Origin: an uncultured Blautia sp.
Lineage (GTDB): Bacteria > Bacillota > Clostridia > Lachnospirales > Lachnospiraceae
NCBI GenBank assembly: GCA_934424575.1
Contig: CAKRXU010000067.1
Coordinates: forward strand, 1 to 6,193
DNA length: 6,193 nt
Direction of reading: 5' to 3'
The notes below the pieces were generated by a model. The model was given only the letters and a program-made list of their open reading frames with translations, did not search any database and was not told the DNA's origin. The position numbers and the translations under genes are program-made. Position 1 is the first letter of the stretch; each line of letters starts with the position of its first letter. Positions 1-5,983 of this stretch are shown here, piece by piece.

Positions 1-1094
1 CTGACGTAATCTGCGTTATATGTTTTTGCATCCAACATCAGGAAAACGTCATCCACATTCATTGACAGCTTTTGAAACAGCTCATCACGGTACTGAATCT
101 CCGTATCCTTTCTTCTGAGATTTGTCCTGTTTTTTTGAATAATAAGACTGATAAGAAAAGCAGCAATACAAAGCACCACCGCACCAACAAGAAGTATCGT
201 GGTAAACTGCAGATTGTTCATACTGGCATTGACGATATCCGCCTTTACAAGTCCCAGAAACACCCAGTCCTGAATATCCGATTTTTCATAGACCAGATAA
301 TAATTTCCTCCATCCAGATTCAGCAGCATTGCATCGGTACGTCCCGCTTTAAACTTCTCCAAAAGCTCATTAAGCTCTTTTTCAGACATATCAGAATGCT
401 CTCTCAGAAGACCAAAGAAATTATACACGTTCCCCCATGACTCAGACGAATGATCAATCACAACACGACCATCCGGATGAACAATTAAACTCTGAGCATT
501 TCCATCGAAAGCAGAAATATCCAGCACATCTACGATATCAGAATTTTCATAAGCAATGGCAATTGCATCATATTCAAATCCCTGATAAATCCCATGAGCC
601 TTAGGCGTAGCAAAAACAAGCAGCTGAGATTTTCCGGGAACTGCTGCATTCGCGATCACATCATTTCCCTGCCGGATCTCCTCTTCAATATTTTCCTGTA
701 ATCCAAGATACCCGGTTTCACCTGTTACCATCTTATAGTTCCCGTCAGCTGACAGAAAAAAGAAGTCTAAAAATCCGGCATCTTCCTGCGCTTTCTTTAC
801 ATAGTCACGAATTTCGTCTTCGCCGGAAATATCCTGCAGATTCTCTCCCCACATATGAAGATATGTCAGGTTCTTATCTGTCAGTTCCCTCAGCATGTTA
901 TCAGACTGATGAAAAACCTCTGTCAGATGAGAAACACTTTCGTCGTAAATAGTTTTCGACACAAATCTGAAATACTGGAAAACCATCAAAACAATTCCCG
1001 CCAAAACAGCTATAAAGACCGCTATCCTTAGCCGATTTCTCATAACAGCCTTTTCTCTGTTTGTATTATGATTCTTAATATTCATTCTTCTCAT
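1..1094 (-). CDS. Membrane sensor protein with Cache-like external domain, probable hybrid histidine kinase (N-terminal part, runs off left edge)
   Basis: The reading frame is open for 364 codons from an ATG at 1094 to the window edge, so only the N-terminal part is present. Visible in the translation: a basic cytoplasmic start, a first membrane segment at about residues 23-44, an external region of roughly 250 residues, and a second membrane segment at about 298-319 followed by a charged KNRTNLRRKD stretch. The external region contains phrases typical of double-Cache sensors (FFFLSADGNYKMVTG near 111-125; SLIVHPDGRVVIDHS near 202-216). From about residue 333 the sequence (EIQYRDELFQKLSMNVDDVF) resembles the start of a PAS-like segment in Clostridia hybrid kinases. 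The catalytic part lies outside the window, so GGDEF or another output cannot be excluded. The ATG overlaps the TGA of the upstream lipoprotein gene (ATGA), implying translational coupling. A second ATG at 1085 is an alternative start. Neither has a strong ribosome binding site. Confidence 0.85.
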   Translation of the reverse strand, partial: MRRMNIKNHNTNREKAVMRNRLRIAVFIAVLAGIVLMVFQYFRFVSKTIYDESVSHLTEVFHQSDNMLRELTDKNLTYLHMWGENLQDISGEDEIRDYVKKAQEDAGFLDFFFLSADGNYKMVTGETGYLGLQENIEEEIRQGNDVIANAAVPGKSQLLVFATPKAHGIYQGFEYDAIAIAYENSDIVDVLDISAFDGNAQSLIVHPDGRVVIDHSSESWGNVYNFFGLLREHSDMSEKELNELLEKFKAGRTDAMLLNLDGGNYYLVYEKSDIQDWVFLGLVKADIVNASMNNLQFTTILLVGAVVLCIAAFLISLIIQKNRTNLRRKDTEIQYRDELFQKLSMNVDDVFLMLDAKTYNADYV

Positions 1095-2941
1095 CTCACA
1101 TTAACGTAATCTTCTGGCTCTGCAAGAACGGCATCACCATCTAAAATATATCCTGTCCAGGTATTATCCACAGAGATATCCCCTCCATCAAATACAATAT
1201 TTTCATCTGTTGGATAAGCCTCCATGTGTTTTGGTGTCGCAAGGCAGGTTACCGTAAAAGTATCCTCGTCCTGAATTTGTTTTCCACCCTTTGTAATTTT
1301 ACTTAATGTATAGCCATCATCTGTTTCCTTAATTTCCACAGAGATACCACTGAACACAGGAAGAGAACCACGGTTAAACGGAATAAAACCTCCCTCATAG
1401 CCTTCTACAAAATTTCTGACTGTCTCTTTCAGTTCAGCTCCGGTCATCTTGCTGCTGTAAGCTGAAAGTTCGTTTGGCATGATCATATTGCGTGCCATTT
1501 TTTCCGTATATCCTGCCTTCAGTACACTTCCCGTAAAGCTGTTTCCTGTTGCGATCAGCACATCTGACCCATAGATTCCACGCAGAGTATTTGCCATAAC
1601 AGAATATGCCGCATTTCCTCCACTACTATGAAAGCGGTTGGAATAAGACTTCTGTGAATCCAGCACGATATCCTCAGAAGTAGATTTTTCCTGAAGAAGC
1701 TTGGAATTAAACGACTGATAAGCCTGCCCTGCATCGTATTCTCCTGAGATCATTTTGGAAACCACATCCTGGGAGACAGAGAAAAAGTCATTTGATGCTA
1801 TGCGGATATACATATGGTTTTCTTCTATCACAGGTTTTATATCTTTCAGATATTCCGTAAGCTGCATATCCACATCCTGACTGTAGCTTAACAGATCCTG
1901 TCCATCATAAACAATCCTGTTCTGTGCATCCTCCGAAAGCATTGTGTTCAGCACCTCCATTGCTTTCTTTCGACGTGTCTCATCCTTTGTCAGATCACGG
2001 TTTAAGGCCACTTGGAAATATGGTGTGGTCATAATCCATTTTTCGCCATTCTCCTGAAAGAATGGAAGAAATGTCGTGTTGATGCCCTGATCCTGGAACA
2101 TTTTTACACCGGAAGAACTGCCAAAGTACATGGCAAGCTTGCCACTTTGATACATCTCAACAACATCATCATAATTCATATCCAGATCATCCTGATTAAG
2201 CCCTGTATCCTGGATAAACTGTTCCATACGTTCAAAAGCCTCCGGCCAGACGGTCTCGTCCAGACCTTCTCTCTTTGTACTTTCCGGGTCACTGTATGTC
2301 GTCCGCCACTTGCGTCCGTCTACAGAAGACAGCTCTGAAACAGACAATCCCTGCAGTGTTTCCATACAGGTGTAATCATAATAATAGTCTGCAGTAAACC
2401 CACGGATTCCCACTTTGTCAAATGCCTGGCAGGCAGAGACAAAGCTTTCATAATCTGTTGGAAGAGAAATATCATACTTTTCAAAAAGATCTTTGTTGAC
2501 TACAAAACCATGCGCATCCGCACACACCGGAAGCCAGTTTACGCTTCCATCCTTGTTCATAAAATTGCTGAGGTATGTATCGTAGACAGCACCTGCCTCA
2601 TTGGTTGTGGAAAGATCCATCAGGCTGTCTTTCAGCGGACTTGCATCATGCAGGGAAAAACGACAGCAGGTTATAATATCCGGCAATCCACCGTTTTCAT
2701 CAAGGAACTTGTAGAAATCCAGATCATTGTTCCCTACTACAAATTCAACATTGATATCCGGAAGCTGTTCCTGGATGTATGGTGCATATTTTTCATACAG
2801 GTTTGTGCTCCATAAATATACTGTGATTGTTTCTGCATCTTCTTTTTCCGCACTCTTCTCGCCACATCCTGACAAAAGTGATAAAGCTGTCACCATTGAC
2901 AAAAATACAACCAGTATCTTATTCCATTTTTTCTTTTTCAT
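1091..2941 (-). CDS. Family-1 extracellular solute-binding lipoprotein with a C-terminal 5'-nucleotidase-C-like domain
   Basis: A 616-residue predicted lipoprotein. It has a KKKKWNK basic start, a hydrophobic stretch and the lipobox LSGC with the lipidated cysteine at residue 26, so it should be anchored on the outer face of the membrane. Residues about 37-415 look like a sugar-type (family 1) ABC solute-binding protein: an ITVYLWS first strand, GGLPDIIT, WLPVCADAHGFVVNKDLFEK, PTDYESFVSACQAF, and YQSGKLAMYFGSS. That alone is the usual length of the family. Residues about 440-575 instead resemble the 5'-nucleotidase C-terminal domain (PF02872 type): NAAYSVMANTLR, GSDVLIATGNSF, the MTGAELKETV helix, the LPVFSGISVEI strand and DEDTFTVTCLATP. 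The metal-binding phosphoesterase domain that normally precedes it is absent, so nucleotide hydrolysis is not expected; a second ligand-binding site or an interaction surface is possible. The gene sits between two sensor kinase genes with no permease nearby, suggesting a sensory receptor. The ATG at 2941 has a strong ribosome binding site. The SBP assignment is firm; the C-terminal domain is by eye. Confidence 0.9.
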   Translation of the reverse strand: MKKKKWNKILVVFLSMVTALSLLSGCGEKSAEKEDAETITVYLWSTNLYEKYAPYIQEQLPDINVEFVVGNNDLDFYKFLDENGGLPDIITCCRFSLHDASPLKDSLMDLSTTNEAGAVYDTYLSNFMNKDGSVNWLPVCADAHGFVVNKDLFEKYDISLPTDYESFVSACQAFDKVGIRGFTADYYYDYTCMETLQGLSVSELSSVDGRKWRTTYSDPESTKREGLDETVWPEAFERMEQFIQDTGLNQDDLDMNYDDVVEMYQSGKLAMYFGSSSGVKMFQDQGINTTFLPFFQENGEKWIMTTPYFQVALNRDLTKDETRRKKAMEVLNTMLSEDAQNRIVYDGQDLLSYSQDVDMQLTEYLKDIKPVIEENHMYIRIASNDFFSVSQDVVSKMISGEYDAGQAYQSFNSKLLQEKSTSEDIVLDSQKSYSNRFHSSGGNAAYSVMANTLRGIYGSDVLIATGNSFTGSVLKAGYTEKMARNMIMPNELSAYSSKMTGAELKETVRNFVEGYEGGFIPFNRGSLPVFSGISVEIKETDDGYTLSKITKGGKQIQDEDTFTVTCLATPKHMEAYPTDENIVFDGGDISVDNTWTGYILDGDAVLAEPEDYVNVR

Positions 2942-2946
2942 TATGA

Positions 2947-2954
2947 CCTCTCCT
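2947..2954 (-). promoter_or_regulatory. Ribosome binding site of the two-domain lipoprotein gene, overlapping the kinase stop codon
   Basis: AGGAGAGG on the minus strand. Its first three bases AGG share the AG of the kinase stop codon TAG at 2953-2955. AGGAG is followed by eight bases and then the ATG at 2941, near-ideal spacing. The arrangement means a ribosome ending the kinase sits on the next initiation site, consistent with coupled translation. Confidence 0.8.
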
Positions 2955-5118
2955 AGTTTTCTACAAATTTATGAATTACTTTTATCAGTAATTCCACATC
3001 AACAGGCTTAGCAATATGTTCATCCATCCCTGCTTTTTTTGCCCTTATTCTGTCCTCCGTAAACGCATTTGCTGTCATTGCAATGATCGGTATTTTCTTT
3101 GCATCCTCTCTGTCCAGAGACCGGATCATCTTTGTAGCTTCATAACCATTCACGACCGGCATCATAATATCCATAAGAATGACATTAAATTCACCAGGCT
3201 TACTATTTCTGAACAGCTCAACAGCTTCCTGGCCATTCCATGCTTTTGTCACATCGGCGCCCTCATTCTGAAGCACAAATTCAGCGATTTCCATGTTCAG
3301 CTCATTATCCTCTGCCAGAAGAATGTGCAGCCCCTTTATAGAGTTTTCGGATACATCCGTCTGTTCTTCACGTTTATCCGCATCCATATCTATTTTGAAC
3401 GGAACCTGGATCACAAATGTGGTTCCTACGCCTTTTTCACTTTCAAAAGTAATGGTTCCACCCATTTTTTCAACCAGTTTTTTGGTAATTGGCATTCCCA
3501 GGCCTGTTCCTGTAAATTTTGTGCGACTTCCTGTGTGTTCCTGTGCAAAGGGTTCAAACACATATTTCTGGAACTCCTCAGTCATTCCAATTCCTGTATC
3601 GCGGCAGACAAATTCCATTGTCGTCGTTTCTGGCTGTTCGGATGGAATCTCCCGGCAGCTGATATGGATCTGTCCGTTTTCTCTGTTATATTTCACTGCA
3701 TTGGACAGAATATTCATCATCACGCGTTTCACATACCTCGGGCTTCCAATAAGATCACGGTGTTTGATTTCTTTTTTCTCCCATACAATCCGGATATTCT
3801 GTTCTGCAGCAATCTGTTCAATCACAACAAGCACTTCCTCAAAAATTTTGCTCAGATTAAATGGACTCTCTTCCAGAACAACTTCACCAGACTCCAGCTT
3901 ACTCATGTCCAGGACATCATTTACCAGTTCCAGCAACAGATTGGATGCCTCTTTCACCTTTGTCCTGTATTCCGTCTGCTTCTCCATATCATCTGCGTAA
4001 TGGTCTGCCATATTGATCATGCCGCGGATTCCATTGATCGGAGTCCGAATATCATGGCTCATCCGCTGTAGAAACTCTGTTTTTGCCGCATTGGCTGCTT
4101 CTGCCTTTTTTGCTGCTATCAGAAGTTCTGCTTTATATTTTTCATCTTTTTCCTGTTCCTGTTTCCGGTGTGCCAGATTGGTTCTGTATGTCCAGAACCA
4201 GAATATACTAAACATCAGAAAATAAAGAAAAATAACGCTTATCACACTTAATGGAAGATTATGGAACACTTCCGTATCCGGAAGATACGCATAGATATAA
4301 TAATCCCTCTGCTTCAGCATGATTCCGTAACATCCGATTCCTTCATTCTTCAAATGATAAATGTGCTGACTGTCTGTATGCCTCTTCATTGACTGAACAA
4401 CTTCGTTGTCAGCCGTATTCTGCCCCAGCAGGCTCTCGTCATTGCTGGCAACAATGATTCCCTCGTCTGCAACAATAATCGTTCCATCTTTCTGAGTACT
4501 ATAACCGTTTAAAAGCCCCTGTATCGTCAGTGTATAGTTTCTGGCAAATTCAGGAGATGTATAATAATAGATTGCAACGATACCCGGTGCATCTTTTCTG
4601 GCACAGGCTGCAATATCGATATGTGCCCCATCTTCCCTGTCAAACCGTTCCGAATAGCTTCTTTCTTCATATCCGGCAAAATCCATGATGATGTCTTTTT
4701 GCAGATACTCCGTAATCTCATTAGTCAGAGACTCATCTGTGCTGTATTCACAGTCCGTCTTTCCATCTGCATCCAATACAAGGATACCATCCACCCAGAG
4801 AGTCTGCAGGTTTTCTTTCAGAAAATCCTCACTTATCTGCCCTCCGTTTTCTGTTTCCGTTTTAATATTTGTACTCATCTGTCTGGCACTTTCAATAGCA
4901 CGGAGGAGACTTTTGGATTCCGATGATTCATTATAATGGGTGTAGGTGGAACACTGCACTTTGACATAATTTACAATCTCCACCATTCTTTTCTCTGCTT
5001 CTGCTTTTTCTGCGTGGAAGAAATAAAACAGAGAGACTACAGCCACACAGATTCCAATCAGACCACCCAGCCGCTGGATTCGTTTTTCTTTTTTACTTCT
5101 CTTAATATCCAAGATCAT
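2953..5118 (-). CDS. Membrane hybrid sensor histidine kinase with C-terminal receiver domain
   Basis: A complete hybrid kinase, 721 residues from the ATG chosen here. Membrane segments lie at about 17-34 and 289-311. The external loop between them carries a Cache-like phrase (KDGTIIVADEGIIVASNDES, about 210-229). A charged, Ala/Glu/Lys-rich linker leads into HisKA with the H-box FLQRMSHDIRTPINGI (phospho-accepting His355). The ATP-binding domain shows the N-box (MMNILSNAVKY, about 467-477), the G1 box DTGIGM (about 507-512) and the G2 box GTGLGM (about 537-542). The receiver domain, about 597-718, has the acidic pair Glu603/Asp604, acceptor Asp650 in LMDIMMP, Thr682 and Lys704, so all catalytic residues are present. 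It should autophosphorylate and pass phosphate internally; no Hpt partner or output regulator is visible. The frame stays open upstream to a TTG at 5160, but that start lacks a ribosome binding site and lies 59 bases inside the preceding gene. GGAGGTG at 5120-5126 favours ATG 5118 or, with better spacing, TTG 5112. Confidence 0.95.
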   Translation of the reverse strand: MILDIKRSKKEKRIQRLGGLIGICVAVVSLFYFFHAEKAEAEKRMVEIVNYVKVQCSTYTHYNESSESKSLLRAIESARQMSTNIKTETENGGQISEDFLKENLQTLWVDGILVLDADGKTDCEYSTDESLTNEITEYLQKDIIMDFAGYEERSYSERFDREDGAHIDIAACARKDAPGIVAIYYYTSPEFARNYTLTIQGLLNGYSTQKDGTIIVADEGIIVASNDESLLGQNTADNEVVQSMKRHTDSQHIYHLKNEGIGCYGIMLKQRDYYIYAYLPDTEVFHNLPLSVISVIFLYFLMFSIFWFWTYRTNLAHRKQEQEKDEKYKAELLIAAKKAEAANAAKTEFLQRMSHDIRTPINGIRGMINMADHYADDMEKQTEYRTKVKEASNLLLELVNDVLDMSKLESGEVVLEESPFNLSKIFEEVLVVIEQIAAEQNIRIVWEKKEIKHRDLIGSPRYVKRVMMNILSNAVKYNRENGQIHISCREIPSEQPETTTMEFVCRDTGIGMTEEFQKYVFEPFAQEHTGSRTKFTGTGLGMPITKKLVEKMGGTITFESEKGVGTTFVIQVPFKIDMDADKREEQTDVSENSIKGLHILLAEDNELNMEIAEFVLQNEGADVTKAWNGQEAVELFRNSKPGEFNVILMDIMMPVVNGYEATKMIRSLDREDAKKIPIIAMTANAFTEDRIRAKKAGMDEHIAKPVDVELLIKVIHKFVEN

Positions 5119-5917
5119 CCACCTCCAGATACTTCTGGGGATCATCCAGATATTTTTCAATGATTTTCAGGGATGTGCCATCCTGACGCATTTCTTCCAG
5201 CGTCTGGCTCATCTGTTCACAGATTCCTCTGTCATCCTCTTTTGCAAAAGCAACGCCTATTCCGGTAATCATCAGAGGCTCTTCCAGGATGCGGAAGCTT
5301 GCATCATAATCCTTCATATACTGGACGATAGATTCTTCGTGTGCTGCAACTGCATCTACATAGCCTTTTCCCAGAAACGTATAAATCAGTTCCCGGTGTC
5401 CCAGGCTGATCAGATTTCCCAGCTTGGGGATCCTCTCATCCGTCCGGTTCAGAAAGATGCCTTCCGGTTTGGTTGTGGACTGCACAGCCAGGTTCTTTCC
5501 CTCCAGATCACTCAGTTTATAGATATCACTGTTCTCATTTACAGCGACCACCTGACGGCTTGCTATGTATGGCCCTGCCCAGCGGTAATCATCAAGACGT
5601 CCTTCCATGGAAAAACAGCCCATGATACAGTCAATCTCTCCGCTCTCTACCAGTTCTTTTTTCTTCTCCCAGTTGATCTGGACAACGTCCACCTGATATC
5701 CCATTCTTTTGAATGCTTCCGTAGCCAGTTCTACATCTATGCCCGTCGGTACACCATCCTCATTCAGATAATTGTATGGTGGATAGTTGTCGCTGCCGAG
5801 GGTAATAACAGGCTTTTCGGTTTCTTCTTTTGTGTTATCTGTGTTTTTACACCCTGCCAGGGTGACTGCTAAAATTCCTGCAAGCAGAATGCCTGCAATC
5901 ACTCTTTTTCCTTTCAT
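5102..5917 (-). CDS. Family-3 (amino-acid type) extracellular solute-binding lipoprotein
   Basis: A 271-residue predicted lipoprotein. The signal peptide has a basic MKGKR start and the lipobox LAGC with Cys23, followed by a short charged linker. Residues about 36-257 form a bacterial extracellular solute-binding family 3 domain (PF00497 type): ITLGSDNYPPYNYLNEDGVP, TGIDVELATEAFKRMGY, ESGEIDCIMGCFSM with Arg107 at the usual carboxylate-binding position, WAGPYIASRQVVAV, LSDLEGKNLAVQ, and GIGVAFAKED. Length is normal for a free-standing binding protein. No permease or ATPase gene adjoins it; it lies between two receiver-domain kinase genes and overlaps the start of the second, which suggests that it feeds ligand information to that kinase. 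The same fold forms the fused sensor domain of BvgS/EvgS-type kinases. Where amino-acid binders such as GlnH have the amine-binding Asp, this protein appears to have His193, so the ligand may not be an ordinary amino acid. The family call is firm; the sensory role is inferred. Confidence 0.95.
   Translation of the reverse strand: MKGKRVIAGILLAGILAVTLAGCKNTDNTKEETEKPVITLGSDNYPPYNYLNEDGVPTGIDVELATEAFKRMGYQVDVVQINWEKKKELVESGEIDCIMGCFSMEGRLDDYRWAGPYIASRQVVAVNENSDIYKLSDLEGKNLAVQSTTKPEGIFLNRTDERIPKLGNLISLGHRELIYTFLGKGYVDAVAAHEESIVQYMKDYDASFRILEEPLMITGIGVAFAKEDDRGICEQMSQTLEEMRQDGTSLKIIEKYLDDPQKYLEVDDLGY
5120..5126 (-). promoter_or_regulatory. Ribosome binding site deciding the start of the hybrid kinase gene
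   Basis: GGAGGTG on the minus strand lies inside the 3' end of the preceding binding-protein gene. From GGAGG there are three bases to ATG 5118 and nine to TTG 5112, so the usual spacing rule favours TTG while start-codon preference favours ATG. The two choices differ by two residues. It argues against the upstream TTG at 5160, which has no such site and would add a tryptophan-rich segment (IWMIPRSIWRW) encoded antiparallel to nothing functional but overlapping the neighbour's codons in another frame. Confidence 0.7.
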
Positions 5918-5924
5918 TTTCTGT

Positions 5925-5942
5925 CTATCCTTAACTATCCTT
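5925..5942 (-). repeat. Direct repeat of AAGGATAG (two copies)
   Basis: Two exact copies of AAGGATAG, at 5935-5942 and 5925-5932 on the minus strand, separated by TT. The copy nearer the gene supplies AAGGA about ten bases before the ATG at 5917. The other would be too far away to serve that start. It may be chance or a small tandem duplication; no function is implied. Confidence 0.5.
5928..5932 (-). promoter_or_regulatory. Ribosome binding site for the family-3 binding protein gene
   Basis: AAGGA on the minus strand, ten bases before the ATG at 5917. The spacing is slightly long but acceptable. No better start codon lies nearby, and the encoded signal peptide begins properly at this ATG. 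Confidence 0.55.
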
Positions 5943-5983
5943 TTCGATTTTTTTATGTCTGGTTACTTTCCATTTATTACTAT

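Larger units (their letters stand above)
5918..5983 (-). other. Short intergenic gap between the receiver gene and the family-3 binding protein gene
   Basis: This is the longest non-coding stretch in the window, at 66 bases. On the coding strand it is A-rich. I see no inverted repeat followed by a T run, so no intrinsic terminator. I also see no convincing -35/-10 pair. It holds the ribosome binding site of the downstream gene and a duplicated AAGGATAG octamer (5935-5942 and 5925-5932) separated by TT. If the upstream gene uses the alternative frame after the G run, its stop codons TAG TAA TAA fall at 5974-5982. Read-through transcription from the upstream gene is therefore likely. Confidence 0.55.

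Noticed and set aside
72..440. Plus-strand open frame of 122 codons
   Set aside because: Antisense to the Cache-like external domain and second membrane segment of the left sensor, whose minus-strand frame is continuous and shows clear domain structure. The plus-strand product has no recognisable features.
3016..4071. Long plus-strand open frame of 351 codons, with a second overlapping one at 3293-4000, opposite the kinase
   Set aside because: They lie wholly antisense to the conserved HisKA, HATPase and receiver coding region. Their translations are rich in Cys, His, Phe and Ser with no recognisable domain, and there are no matching ribosome binding sites. They are shadows of the kinase gene.
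4527..4721. Minus-strand open frame of 64 codons inside the kinase
   Set aside because: It lies in a different frame within the kinase external-domain coding region, with no ribosome binding site or recognisable product.
5119..5160. Upstream extension of the kinase to TTG 5160
   Set aside because: No ribosome binding site precedes it, it would overlap the binding-protein gene by 59 bases, and the added tryptophan-rich residues look like an out-of-frame reading of that gene's end.
5102..5160. Idea that the family-3 binding protein and kinase are a BvgS-like fusion broken by a frameshift
   Set aside because: The binding protein has its own normal-length domain and stop, and the kinase has its own ribosome binding site, start, membrane helix and separate external sensor, so two intact genes explain the region better.
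5339..5872. Plus-strand open frame of 177 codons
   Set aside because: Antisense to the family-3 binding protein, whose minus-strand product has an unmistakable signal peptide and domain motifs.
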